This document shows, piece by piece, positions 55,280-63,879 of a stretch of DNA of 64,000 bases. The notes beneath the pieces were generated by a model. It was not told the DNA's origin, made no database searches, and saw nothing but the letters and a program-made list of their open reading frames with translations. Each line of letters begins with the position of its first letter. Within the stretch, counting starts at the first letter, position 1. The DNA lies in the NCBI RefSeq assembly GCF_001487165.1, contig NZ_LN913006.1:1792305-1856304 (forward strand), written 5' to 3'. The DNA is from Blautia massiliensis (ex Durand et al. 2017). Lineage in GTDB: Bacteria; Bacillota; Clostridia; Lachnospirales; Lachnospiraceae. Made by a program: the position numbers and the translations under genes.

Positions 55280-55320
55280 CTAATAAGTTAGTATACTCCA
55301 ACTTAGGTTAGTTGTAAATA
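55280..55320 (-). promoter_or_regulatory. Promoter and candidate operator of the fur-type gene
   Basis: Minus strand TTTACA, 17-bp spacer, TATACT, with overlapping CTAATAAGTTAG (55280-55291) and AACTTAGGTTAGTT (55300-55313). Overlap of repeated TTAG/CTAA words with the promoter suggests autoregulation. Confidence 0.55.
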
Positions 55321-55344
55321 ACTCCTTTGAACTTTTTTTACATA

Positions 55345-55373
55345 TTGAGGATTCTGCCTGAATACCGTATAAT
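55345..55373 (+). promoter_or_regulatory. Promoter of msmK
   Basis: TTGAGG (55345-55350), 17-bp spacer, TATAAT (55368-55373). A leader of about 190 nt follows. A second, weaker TATACT occurs near 55511. Confidence 0.65.
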
Positions 55374-55399
55374 GTTTCGTGAACCTGTACATAGGAAAC

Positions 55400-55420
55400 C
55401 GTCGTTTTGACAAAATGACG
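55400..55420. promoter_or_regulatory. 21-bp palindromic operator candidate in the msmK leader
   Basis: CGTCGTTTTGACAAAATGACG is nearly perfectly symmetric and lies about 25 nt after the promoter; part of it (CGTCAGAATGAC) recurs at about 55440. It suits a dimeric repressor. Confidence 0.5.
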
Positions 55421-55573
55421 AAAAATCCCCTTTCGTTTTTTCGTCAGAATGACAAGAAACTGCCGGAAACTTTGTAAGATTCAGCTCTAGCCCTTTTCTC
55501 TCATTTTCGATATACTGTTAACCAGCAAAGGAAATTACGTAAAACAATATATTAATTTTGGAGGGAAACAACA

Positions 55574-56689
55574 ATGGCAAGTTTATCATTATCTCACATT
55601 AATAAAACTTATCCGAACGGCTTCCAGGCAGTTAAAGATTTCAACCTGGAGATCGAAGACAAAGAATTCATCATCTTCGTAGGACCATCCGGATGTGGAA
55701 AATCTACAACACTTCGTATGATCGCAGGTCTTGAGGAGATCAGCGGTGGTACACTTAAGATCGGTGACAAAGTCATGAACGATGTTGAGCCTAAGGACCG
55801 TGATATCGCAATGGTATTCCAGAACTACGCTCTGTATCCTCATATGACAGTTTATGATAACATGGCATTCGGACTTAAGCTTCGTAAAGTTCCGAAGGAC
55901 CAGATTGACAAGGCTGTTCGTGAAGCAGCAAGAATCCTTGACCTTGACAAGCTTCTTGATCGTAAACCGAAGGCTCTTTCCGGTGGTCAGAGACAGCGAG
56001 TTGCTATGGGACGTGCTATCGTTCGTAATCCTAAGGTATTCCTTATGGATGAGCCTCTTTCCAACCTGGATGCTAAGCTTCGTGTACAGATGCGTATCGA
56101 GATCTCCAAGATCCATCAGAGACTTGGCGCTACTATCATCTATGTAACACATGACCAGACAGAGGCTATGACACTTGGTACCAGAATCGTTGTTATGAAA
56201 GACGGTGTTGTTCAGCAGGTTGATACACCACAGAACCTGTATCAGAAACCAGGCAACCTCTTCGTTGCAGGATTCATGGGATCTCCGCAGATGAACTTCC
56301 TTGATGCTGTTATCTCCGAAAAAGGCGGCAATGTAGTTGCTACGATCGGTGGTGAGCATGAGGTTATCGTTCCGGCAGCTAAGGCTAAAGTCCTGAAAGA
56401 CAAAGGCTATGTTGGAAAGAAAGTTGTTCTTGGTATCCGTCCTGAGGATATCCATGATTCTCAGATGTTCCTTGAGACATCTCCAAGCAAACCAATGAAC
56501 TCCGTAGTTAAAGTTTACGAGCTTCTTGGTGCTGAAGTATTCCTGTACTTCGATGTTGACGGAACTCAGGTTACAGCACGAGTTGATCCTCGTACAACAG
56601 CTAAGACCGGTGATCCGATCAGATTTGCATTCGATATGGAGAAAGCTCACTTCTTCGACAAAGAGACAGAGCTTACTATCACAAACTAA
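55574..56689 (+). CDS. msmK: Sugar ABC transporter ATP-binding protein, MsmK/UgpC type
   Basis: ATPase of 371 residues serving carbohydrate importers. Walker [11 protein letters not shown]-loop, signature LSGGQRQR, Walker [15 protein letters not shown]-loop THDQTEAM, then a C-terminal TOBE/MalK-like regulatory domain. Encoded alone, consistent with MsmK proteins that energise several sugar permeases in trans. Highly biased codon use suggests strong expression and produces a spurious full-length open frame on the other strand. Confidence 0.94.
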   Translation: MASLSLSHINKTYPNGFQAVKDFNLEIEDKEFIIFVGPSGCGKSTTLRMIAGLEEISGGTLKIGDKVMNDVEPKDRDIAMVFQNYALYPHMTVYDNMAFGLKLRKVPKDQIDKAVREAARILDLDKLLDRKPKALSGGQRQRVAMGRAIVRNPKVFLMDEPLSNLDAKLRVQMRIEISKIHQRLGATIIYVTHDQTEAMTLGTRIVVMKDGVVQQVDTPQNLYQKPGNLFVAGFMGSPQMNFLDAVISEKGGNVVATIGGEHEVIVPAAKAKVLKDKGYVGKKVVLGIRPEDIHDSQMFLETSPSKPMNSVVKVYELLGAEVFLYFDVDGTQVTARVDPRTTAKTGDPIRFAFDMEKAHFFDKETELTITN

Positions 56690-56715
56690 TTCTCGTCGAA
56701 TCATAAAAACAGAAT

Positions 56716-56754
56716 GTAACCCCGGGGATATGATTTCCCGGGGTTTCTTTTTAT
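56716..56754 (+). terminator. Terminator of msmK
   Basis: AACCCCGGGG / TCCCGGGGTT stem followed by CTTTTTATT. Confidence 0.9.
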
Positions 56755-56792
56755 TTCACTAGTTTTATTTCACATCAGAAAGGACGCTTTTT

Positions 56793-57881
56793 ATGAAAAT
56801 ACAGCAAACAATTCAAAAATGTCTGGATGACTGGAACCGGATCAGCGGTCTTGATTTCTGTATTCTGGATGAAAATGATCAGATATACATTTCCACAGGG
56901 GACCGTCGACTTCCTTCTTCTGAAAAGCTTGCTCAGTTCCGGGAGGATCCTGCCTTATGCATCTCCAACCGCAGCTGCAGTCTGTACAAGCTGAACAACA
57001 TACCTCAGAGCAATATGCTTCTGATCGTATGGGGCTCCGGAGAGCAGGCTTCTACCATCGGAGAGCTTGCTGTCTGCCAGGTAGAAAGTCTCCTCACCGC
57101 CTATACGGAAAAAACAGACAAGAACTCCTTTATGCAGAATCTTCTCCTGGACCGCTATTCCCAGGTAGAAGCTTTTAACAAGGCTGCCCGTCTTCATATC
57201 ACACCTTCTGCCCGCCGTGCGGTATTTCTTGTGGAAACCAAGCAGCACAAGGACGAAAATGCCCTGGCTACCATCCGCAACATCTTTTCTGCCCGTACAC
57301 GAGATTTTATCACTGCACTGGATGATTCCGGCATCATCGTAGTACGTGAGCTTCAGAGCACCGAAAGCTACGAAGAACTGGATGGTATCGCCTGCATGCT
57401 GGTGGATATGCTCAATACAGAGGCCATGACCTCTGCCTGGGTTTCCTACAGCAATGTTGCAGATGATATCATGGAGCTTTCCGATGCCTACAAGGAAGCC
57501 CGCACTGCTCTGGAGGTCGGCAAGATCTTTTATGCTGACAAAAACGTTTTCGGTTACAACCGTCTGGGCATCGGACGTCTGATCTATCAGCTTCCCACTC
57601 AGGTTTGCAACATGTTTGTAGGCGAGATCTTCGGAGAAGAATCCCTGGAATCTATTGACGACGAAACCCTCAATATCATCCGGACCTTCTTTGAAAATAA
57701 CCTGAACCTTTCTGAAACCTCCAGACAGCTCTATGTGCACCGGAATACTCTGGTGTACCGTTTTGAAAAGCTGCAGAAGCGTTTTGGCCTGGATATCCGT
57801 ACCTTTGAGGATGCACTGGCCTTCAAGCTTGCCATGATGGTGTCCGATTACATCACCTATTCCGGAAATCATGGAAAATAG
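56793..57881 (+). CDS. CdaR/PucR-family transcriptional regulator
   Basis: 362 residues with a putative N-terminal sensor part (about 1-110; SGLDFCILDENDQIYIS), a GGDEF-like middle, and the C-terminal PucR HTH (about 300-350): FFENNLNLSETSRQLYVHRNTLVYRFEKLQKRFGLDIR. Adjacent to msmK on the same strand but behind its terminator. It may control carbon uptake genes; the ligand is unknown. Confidence 0.87.
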   Translation: MKIQQTIQKCLDDWNRISGLDFCILDENDQIYISTGDRRLPSSEKLAQFREDPALCISNRSCSLYKLNNIPQSNMLLIVWGSGEQASTIGELAVCQVESLLTAYTEKTDKNSFMQNLLLDRYSQVEAFNKAARLHITPSARRAVFLVETKQHKDENALATIRNIFSARTRDFITALDDSGIIVVRELQSTESYEELDGIACMLVDMLNTEAMTSAWVSYSNVADDIMELSDAYKEARTALEVGKIFYADKNVFGYNRLGIGRLIYQLPTQVCNMFVGEIFGEESLESIDDETLNIIRTFFENNLNLSETSRQLYVHRNTLVYRFEKLQKRFGLDIRTFEDALAFKLAMMVSDYITYSGNHGK

Positions 57882-57922
57882 ATTCTGCTCGTAAAAATCC
57901 ATCCAAAATGCAGGAACACAAA

Positions 57923-57968
57923 AAATCCCCGGAAACAGCAGATAATGTCTGTTTCCGGGGGTTCTTTA
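57923..57968. terminator. Bidirectional terminator between cdaR-type gene and modC
   Basis: AATCCCCGGAAACAG / CTGTTTCCGGGGGTT, long stem flanked by A and T tracts, serving convergent genes. Confidence 0.9.
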
Positions 57969-59015
57969 TTTCAGCAGCATCAGATGCTCCGGTGGAAGAT
58001 ACAGATATTCCGGAAGATCTTTATCCGGATCCTCCGTAAAGCTGTTTTTGGGACGCATCCACCATAATCCGGCAGCATTCTCTTCCGCTTTGTTTCGGAT
58101 CATATACTGATGTTCAAATGTAGTTTCTATGTATTGGTCTACCCGTACTGCCATACAGTTCTCACCCGGCTTTGATTCCGGGCGGATCCAGTGGCCTCGG
58201 ATTCCTACATGGGTAATATCCATATCTACGTTTTCTTCGGTATGGAGCTTCATTTTCCAGTCCGCCGCATAAATCTCGTGCGGTCCCAGCCTCTCCGCTC
58301 TGGAAAAATTCTTACAGCCGGTAAGCTTTGCTGCCTCCAGAAGTCCCGGTCTCTCAAACAGCTGCTTTGTCTCCCCGGTCACAAGGATCCTGCCTTCATG
58401 TACAATGGAAAGCTCCCTGCAGAATTTATAGGCCTCATCTCTGCTGTGTGTCACAAGGATCATATCTCCCGGATAGTCCTTGAGGAAATCCTGCATCTCC
58501 CGCTGGAGCACATCCTTCAGGTAACCGTCCAGTGCGGAAAACGGCTCATCCAGAAGAATAGCTTCCGGCTCTCCGATCATCATTCTGGCCAGTGCCACTC
58601 TCTGCTGCTGTCCGCCGGAAAGCTGTGAAGGCAGGCGCTTCTCCAGCCCCTCCAGATGATATCGCCGGATCAGATCTGCCACTTTTTCTCTGGCGGAGGA
58701 TTTTTCCCCACGATAACCGCAGCGGATGTTCTGTTCCACTGTCATGGTCGGGAACAGCGCATAATTCTGAAACAGATATCCGATCCGTCGCTTCTGCGGT
58801 TTCAAATTGATCCCTTTTTCAGAATCAAACACTGTTTTTCCATTGATAACGATCCTTCCCTTATCCGGTGTTTCGATTCCTGCAATACAGCGTAAGGTCA
58901 TGCTTTTTCCGCTGCCGGAAGCACCAAGAAGCCCAATGGCTGCCGAACTGCCTTCAAAATCTACCTTCAGGGAAAAATCACAGAAGTTTTTTTCGATATT
59001 TACTTTGACTGCCAT
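57966..59015 (-). CDS. modC: Molybdate ABC transporter ATP-binding protein
   Basis: ATPase of the molybdate/tungstate importer, about 349 residues. Walker A GASGSGKSM, signature LSGGQQQR, Walker B AILLDEPFSALD, with a C-terminal regulatory part. The ATG of AVKVNIEKNF overlaps the modB TGA by one base (TGATG) and has AAGGTGG upstream; a GTG three codons earlier is an alternative. Confidence 0.9.
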   Translation of the reverse strand: MAVKVNIEKNFCDFSLKVDFEGSSAAIGLLGASGSGKSMTLRCIAGIETPDKGRIVINGKTVFDSEKGINLKPQKRRIGYLFQNYALFPTMTVEQNIRCGYRGEKSSAREKVADLIRRYHLEGLEKRLPSQLSGGQQQRVALARMMIGEPEAILLDEPFSALDGYLKDVLQREMQDFLKDYPGDMILVTHSRDEAYKFCRELSIVHEGRILVTGETKQLFERPGLLEAAKLTGCKNFSRAERLGPHEIYAADWKMKLHTEENVDMDITHVGIRGHWIRPESKPGENCMAVRVDQYIETTFEHQYMIRNKAEENAAGLWWMRPKNSFTEDPDKDLPEYLYLPPEHLMLLK

Positions 59016-59710
59016 CAGATCCACCTTCTTGTTTTCATACCTTTTCCGGATACGATATTGATCAGCGCTACGATCACAAAGGAGATCAGCACGATCACAA
59101 CGACCCAGAATCCTGCAGTTCCGTAATTTCCGGCTGCTGTCTCTGATGCAATGGCAACAGAAACTGTTCTGGTTTTTCCAAGGATATTTCCGGCAAGCAT
59201 GGAGGTTGCGCCATATTCTCCGATCGCACGTGCAAATGCCAGCACTGTTCCGGATGCGATCCCCGGTCCTGCCGCCGGCATGACTACCCGCCAGAATATC
59301 CGGCTGTCGCTCATCCCCAGAGTCTGGCCTGCATGGATAAGATTTATATCCACCTGTTCAAAAGCAGCCCGAGCATTGCGGTACATCAGCGGAAATGCGA
59401 TCACTGCCGCTGCGACCACACAGCCCTTCCAGGTCTGCACGATCTTAATATCAAAATTATCCAGAAGAAAGCTTCCGAAGGGCCTTTTCAGACTGAAGAT
59501 CAGTAGCAGAAAAAATCCAGCCACTGTAGGAGGAAGTACCAGCGGAAGAGTAAGGATCCCGTCCAGTACTGCTCTGGCTCCCGGCTTCAGCTTCATGATC
59601 TTCCGGGCGCAAAATATTCCCAGAAAAAAAGCGATCACTGTGGCTGCCAGACCTGTTTTTAAGGAAATCCACAGAGGACTCCAGTTTATTTCTCTCAAAA
59701 ATTCTGTCAT
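59015..59710 (-). CDS. modB: Molybdate ABC transporter permease
   Basis: Integral membrane protein of 231 residues with about five hydrophobic segments and the cytoplasmic EAA-type loop ALAFARAIGEYGATSMLAGN seen in ModB. Coupled to modC by a 1-bp overlap and follows modA. Confidence 0.92.
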   Translation of the reverse strand: MTEFLREINWSPLWISLKTGLAATVIAFFLGIFCARKIMKLKPGARAVLDGILTLPLVLPPTVAGFFLLLIFSLKRPFGSFLLDNFDIKIVQTWKGCVVAAAVIAFPLMYRNARAAFEQVDINLIHAGQTLGMSDSRIFWRVVMPAAGPGIASGTVLAFARAIGEYGATSMLAGNILGKTRTVSVAIASETAAGNYGTAGFWVVVIVLISFVIVALINIVSGKGMKTRRWI

Positions 59711-59777
59711 ATTTCATTCCTGTGCCGGCATTTACTGTGTTTCAATATTTACTGCCTGCCGGTTTTCTACATCATAC

Positions 59778-60680
59778 TCATTTGGATGTGCTGTCTGCGG
59801 AAGCTGTGCTGTCCTCAGCCTCCGTGTTGTCTGCAGAAGCTTCTGTGGCATCCTCGGAATCCTCATCCTCATATGCTGTAAATCCATAGTCCTCAAATAC
59901 CTTGATCGCTGCGTCAGACTCTACATAATCAAGAAAAGCCTCTGCAGCCCTGGTATCGTCTTCCGATGCTTCCTTGTCCTCGATAAGTCCCACAGGATAA
60001 AGAACCGGCGTCTTAAGGCTGTCTGCCGGCGCCTCTGCGATGATATCTACTTTATCAGTAACAGATGCAGCATCTGTCGCATATACAACACCAACCTCAT
60101 TACTTCCTTCACTGACTGCTGCAAGTACATCCGTTACATTCTTGCACTCGTTGATCTCCATTTTGTTTACATCGTCCATGATTCCAAGATTGTTAAAGAT
60201 CTCACGGGCGTACTGTCCCACCGGAACATCCTCTCCTGCAAGCGCCATATTCTCAGCGTCTGTGATATTCTCGAATCCTGTTACCTTTGTCTCTCCGTCC
60301 TTTGGTCTGATCAGAACGACTTTGTTCTCAAGAAGATCCTTAACGGTGTCTTCCTTTGTCAGTTTTTCCTCTGTGAGGGCATCCATCTGTTTATCTGCTG
60401 CTGAAAAGAAAAGATCACAGCGTGCACCTTCCTCGATCTGTGTCTGCAGTGTACCTGAGCTGTCTGCACTGTAATAGATCGTTACATTCGGATAAAGCTC
60501 ATTGAAATCCTTCTGGATCTCCTCCATGGAATTGCTGAGGCTGGCAGCAATAAATGCATAAACCTCTCCCTTCAGGTTCTCATCACCTTTCACTTCTGTG
60601 TCCGCCGCGAAAACAGTTCCGGTCATAAGGCCTGTTGTTAAAATTCCCGCGGTAAGGGCTGCTAAGATTTTTTTCTTCAT
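59778..60680 (-). CDS. modA: Molybdate ABC transporter substrate-binding protein
   Basis: Exported receptor, 301 residues. Signal peptide MKKKILAALTAGILTTGLMTG...VFA (residues 1-27). ModA features: AASLSNSMEEIQ, YSADSSGTLQTQIEEGA, and DVLAAVSEGSNEVGVVYATDA. No lipobox Cys is visible, so membrane anchoring is unclear. The C-terminal tail (about 30 residues) is a Ser/Ala/Asp/Glu-rich low-complexity stretch, unusual for ModA. AAGGAGAG site upstream. Confidence 0.9.
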   Translation of the reverse strand: MKKKILAALTAGILTTGLMTGTVFAADTEVKGDENLKGEVYAFIAASLSNSMEEIQKDFNELYPNVTIYYSADSSGTLQTQIEEGARCDLFFSAADKQMDALTEEKLTKEDTVKDLLENKVVLIRPKDGETKVTGFENITDAENMALAGEDVPVGQYAREIFNNLGIMDDVNKMEINECKNVTDVLAAVSEGSNEVGVVYATDAASVTDKVDIIAEAPADSLKTPVLYPVGLIEDKEASEDDTRAAEAFLDYVESDAAIKVFEDYGFTAYEDEDSEDATEASADNTEAEDSTASADSTSK

Positions 60681-60689
60681 CTTTTGTTT

Positions 60690-60760
60690 CTCTCCTTTTC
60701 CGTTTCGTTCAGTTTTGTTTAGTTTTGAATGGTTTTGTTTAATTTTACCGAAAGGAAAGT
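60690..60760 (-). repeat. Tandem AAACAAAAC-type repeats before modA
   Basis: Minus strand shows reiterated AAACAAAACy / AAAACT words (for example AAACAAAACCATTC, AAACTAAACAAAACTGAACG) just upstream of modA. Could be an operator array or simple-sequence drift. Confidence 0.4.
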
Positions 60761-60781
60761 TTCTTGTCAAGCTATAAGGCA

Positions 60782-60810
60782 TTGCTGTTTTTCTCTACAA
60801 GTGCTATCAT
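60782..60810 (+). promoter_or_regulatory. Promoter of mop-regulator operon
   Basis: TTGCTG (60782-60787), 17-bp spacer, TATCAT (60805-60810). Confidence 0.55.
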
Positions 60811-60816
60811 AAATAC

Positions 60817-60987
60817 ATAGTTGACAAGCCAGGCGGATGTTCACGATCCGCTTCGTTTCTTATCATGAGTGGCTTACAGCACTCCTGATACAGACAAATC
60901 CCACACAAGGTTCATTGCTCTGCACAACGGAAGCAGAGAATTTGCCTGATCCGGTTCATTCAATATTCAAGAAAAGGAGAATTACTT
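60817..60987 (+). promoter_or_regulatory. Structured 170-nt leader of the mop gene
   Basis: Several hairpins (GCGGAT/ATCCGC; GAGTG/GCACTC; CTCTGC/GCAGAG) precede the ribosome binding site AAAAGGAG. A molybdenum- or tungsten-cofactor-responsive RNA is conceivable given the gene content, but I could not match a known riboswitch. Confidence 0.35.
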
Positions 60988-61200
60988 ATGAAACTCAGTG
61001 CACGTAATCAGTTAAAAGGAAAAATCATCAACATCAACCAGGGAGCTGTAAATTCCATCGTTTCCATTGATATCGGTGGTGGAAATATCATCACTGCTAC
61101 CATCTCCTGTGCGGCGGTGGAAGAACTTGGACTGAAAGTAGGCTCTGATGCTTACGCAGTTATTAAGGCAACCAATGTTATGGTAGGTATCGATGAATAA
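60988..61200 (+). CDS. Molbindin-like TOBE domain protein (Mop)
   Basis: A 70-residue single TOBE domain protein, as in Mop molbindins that bind molybdate or tungstate oligomerically. Typical start SARNQLKGKIININQGAVNSIVSIDIGGG and end YAVIKATNVMVG. Overlaps the next gene by 8 bp; divergent from modABC. Confidence 0.9.
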   Translation: MKLSARNQLKGKIININQGAVNSIVSIDIGGGNIITATISCAAVEELGLKVGSDAYAVIKATNVMVGIDE

Positions 61201-62113
61201 AGTCTACACAACACAGGAAGTTGCAGATAAACTAAAGATCAAAAAATCCACAGTATATGACCTGATCAAACGCGGAGAGCTTTCCTCCTCCAAAGTCGGC
61301 AAACAGCTACGGGTCAGCGAGGAACAGCTGTCTCAGTATCTTAAGGGTTCGGAATGTTCTGCGTCTTCTGCTCAGTCTTATGATCACCAGCCGGAGAGTT
61401 CTCTTTTGAAAAGGGATTATCTTCTGCATTCCAGTGGACTGATCATCAGCGGACAGGCTTCTCCGGCTCTGGATCTTCTCCTAAATCAGCTTCCCACACA
61501 CCCGGACAATCTGCCGGTTCTGCAGTCTCACATGAACACCTACAACGGACTGTATTCTCTCTATTTTGAAAAAGTCCACATTGCCTGTGCATCCGCCTCA
61601 CCGGAAGATATCCATAGCCTTATACCCGGTATCCCACTGACTGTGATCTCTCTGTGTCAATATCCTGTCGGCTTCTATGTAAAAAAAGAAAATCCCAAGA
61701 ATATCCGGGGATTTTCTGATCTTACACGGGCAGATATTATTTTTGTGAACCGCGAAAAAGGAAGCAGCCGTCGTATCCTTCTTGACCGTACACTTCTGTC
61801 TTCCGAAATTTCACCGGATTCCATATCCGGATATCGAAATGAGCTTGTTACCGATCACTCCACGGCTGCTGCAGTGGCTGGCGGACAGGCAGACATAGCT
61901 CTTGGCGAGGCCTGTGTAGCGAGAAGCTTTCCAGAGCTGGATTTTCTTCCTGTTTGCCAGGAATCACTCTTCCTGGTTATGCAGACCAAAAATCTGAGCA
62001 CCCCCGGCTTTCAGGCCGTAGCGGAAACCATTGCATCCGAACCTTTCCGCCGGTTTTTAGCTCTTCAAACCGGATACGATACTACTGACACCGGAAATAT
62101 CCGGCATATTTAG
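61193..62113 (+). CDS. Excisionase-type HTH protein with substrate-binding-like domain
   Basis: 306 residues. The N-terminal ~55 residues form a MerR/excisionase HTH (TTQEVADKLKIKKSTVYDLIKRGELSSSKVGKQLR). The remainder resembles a periplasmic-binding-protein-like PBP_like domain (LLKRDYLLHSSGLIISGQ, NPKNIRGFSDLTRADIIFVNREKGSSRRILLD). Together with mop and divergent modABC, it probably senses molybdate or a cofactor and regulates the transporter, filling the role of ModE. Overlaps mop. Confidence 0.82.
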   Translation: MNKVYTTQEVADKLKIKKSTVYDLIKRGELSSSKVGKQLRVSEEQLSQYLKGSECSASSAQSYDHQPESSLLKRDYLLHSSGLIISGQASPALDLLLNQLPTHPDNLPVLQSHMNTYNGLYSLYFEKVHIACASASPEDIHSLIPGIPLTVISLCQYPVGFYVKKENPKNIRGFSDLTRADIIFVNREKGSSRRILLDRTLLSSEISPDSISGYRNELVTDHSTAAAVAGGQADIALGEACVARSFPELDFLPVCQESLFLVMQTKNLSTPGFQAVAETIASEPFRRFLALQTGYDTTDTGNIRHI

Positions 62114-62171
62114 GGCTAAGAAAAACGCTTATGTAAAAAATTCTTCCGCAACCATTTCTTTGATAATACAA

Positions 62172-62250
62172 AATCAGCCAGCACGTCAATGATCACTCCT
62201 TATTTTTGCCTAATTAAGGAAGTTTCTTGATCCTATGACTGCTGGCTGAT
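62172..62250. terminator. Terminator between the regulator and the beta-lactamase-like gene
   Basis: ATCAGCCAGCA / TGCTGGCTGAT arms with a long folded middle and T-rich sequence on both ends; convergent genes. Confidence 0.65.
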
Positions 62251-62252
62251 CT

Positions 62253-63827
62253 TTATTTATTCAGATATTGATATACTCTTGAAGAAATCGAACGAATTCC
62301 GTACAGTAAATGATCTTCGGAAGCGCCTTCTGAAAATATACATAATACATAATTTGTTTTCTTTCCATAGACGATTGCCATATCATGCTGAACTGAGCTT
62401 GTCTCACCAGTTTTGTTCGCGCATACTATACCTGTCGGAAGACCTGATGGAATTTTGTATCGTTTCGTCTGATGCAGTAAAAGATTTAGCATTTCTCTGG
62501 AATACTGTTGAGAAACACACTGACCTCGATAGATTTTTTCTAAGAGTATCCCACAATCTTTTGCAGATGCCGTGTTACGCCAGCCATCACTGCTCCAGGC
62601 AGAAGAAGACGGATGCAGGGAACTGTGACAACCGGTATTTTTGTAACCGTTCTTTCGAAGATATTGGTTCACTACAGCCGTTCCTCCTACAAAGCTTCCG
62701 CCTCCCTGACGCCTTACCAGTTCATTATAACATTCATTATCACTGACGGTGATCATATCCCACAGCAAGCTGTACACACCGGAGCTGTATTGCATTTTTC
62801 CCTGACGGATCTGATCATAGACCGACGCCATCACAAATGCCTTGATCGTACTTGCCGGATACATTTCCCGATCATTTATGTTTACAACATTTCCTGTTTT
62901 CAGATCTTTTATATAAACAGACCATTCTCCACCGTAGGCAGAAACAAAGCTCTCCAATTCCGATTTAAATGCACTTAGAGCATACTCTGATCTTGTACTT
63001 TTTCTTCCCTGCCAGTCCACATACTGACCATCCGGTGTTTTCATATTTTTCGCAATGGTTCCGTTCGATTTCAGGTAATAACCATCTTTCCACCGGTTCA
63101 CCAGCATTTTTCCATTTTGGTCTACATAATATTGCTGGCCCTCACAGGTTACCCACCCTGCCTTCTGTACCATTCTTCCGTTATCATTGCCAAAATAATA
63201 AATTCCGTTAAACTTTTTTCCCTGAACTGTTTTGTTCACTTTATGAAAAGACGGACGCATGCAGATTCTTCCGGTTCCATAGAAATAATAATAACCACCT
63301 TTAAAATTACGCCCACCGAATCTTCTCTGTCTTATATAGCGTACTGTTCCACGATCAGCCAGTTTTCCGTACGCTTCCACATAATAAATGCCTGCGATAA
63401 TTTTTTTGCCCCGTACCTTCTGTTCAGCTATGTTTACAAAGCCACGCTCTCCCTTTGAAATTCTTCCATTGGAGTCTGTGATGTGGTATTTATCAAAGCG
63501 GACACCAGAAACTGTCTTTTTATCGAAATAATAAACGGATTGCTTTCTCAAAAGTTTTCCGTTTTTATCAAACATATAAAATCCTGTTTTTAAAAACTCT
63601 GTCTTTGGGATTGACAAATAACGTAATCCGGTAAGTTTTCGCTTATTAGAATCTTTCAAATACCAGTTCCCGCCAGATTTCTGAAGATAATTTCCACTGT
63701 TATCCCAAAATCGTACCGTTCTTTCAGCAGCCTCGACCTTTATCTCTGTACTTCTGGCACCAATAATACATCCAAAAACCACTACTAATATCAACCAATA
63801 TATACAAACTGTTTTTTTTGCTTTCAT
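62253..63827 (-). CDS. Secreted class A beta-lactamase-like serine hydrolase with cell-wall-binding repeats
   Basis: Exported protein of 524 residues. A signal/anchor segment (about 5-25) is followed by a series of Gly/Tyr-rich repeats (for example NWYLKDSN, GFYMFDKNGKL, GIYYFGNDNGR, QQYYVDQNGKM), reminiscent of choline-binding/glucan-binding repeats. The C-terminal domain has S326xxK329 in PASTIKA, SDN at 362-364 and KTG near residue 475, the three class A motifs. Absence of a clear Omega-loop Glu motif leaves it uncertain whether it hydrolyses beta-lactams; a peptidoglycan or esterase role is equally possible. Confidence 0.82.
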   Translation of the reverse strand: MKAKKTVCIYWLILVVVFGCIIGARSTEIKVEAAERTVRFWDNSGNYLQKSGGNWYLKDSNKRKLTGLRYLSIPKTEFLKTGFYMFDKNGKLLRKQSVYYFDKKTVSGVRFDKYHITDSNGRISKGERGFVNIAEQKVRGKKIIAGIYYVEAYGKLADRGTVRYIRQRRFGGRNFKGGYYYFYGTGRICMRPSFHKVNKTVQGKKFNGIYYFGNDNGRMVQKAGWVTCEGQQYYVDQNGKMLVNRWKDGYYLKSNGTIAKNMKTPDGQYVDWQGRKSTRSEYALSAFKSELESFVSAYGGEWSVYIKDLKTGNVVNINDREMYPASTIKAFVMASVYDQIRQGKMQYSSGVYSLLWDMITVSDNECYNELVRRQGGGSFVGGTAVVNQYLRKNGYKNTGCHSSLHPSSSAWSSDGWRNTASAKDCGILLEKIYRGQCVSQQYSREMLNLLLHQTKRYKIPSGLPTGIVCANKTGETSSVQHDMAIVYGKKTNYVLCIFSEGASEDHLLYGIRSISSRVYQYLNK

Positions 63828-63834
63828 ACTTTAA

Positions 63835-63862
63835 CAAGACCTGCCACAGACGATGGCAGGTC
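63835..63862 (-). terminator. Terminator upstream of the beta-lactamase-like gene
   Basis: AGACCTGCCA / TGGCAGGTCT stem with 7-nt loop, ending the minus-strand gene that enters from the right. Confidence 0.8.
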
Positions 63863-63879
63863 TTTCTCCTTTATCTTTA

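Noticed and set aside
55589..56704. A 371-codon open frame antisense to msmK
   Set aside because: It is a mirror of the strongly biased codon use in msmK; it has no ribosome site and no recognisable domain.
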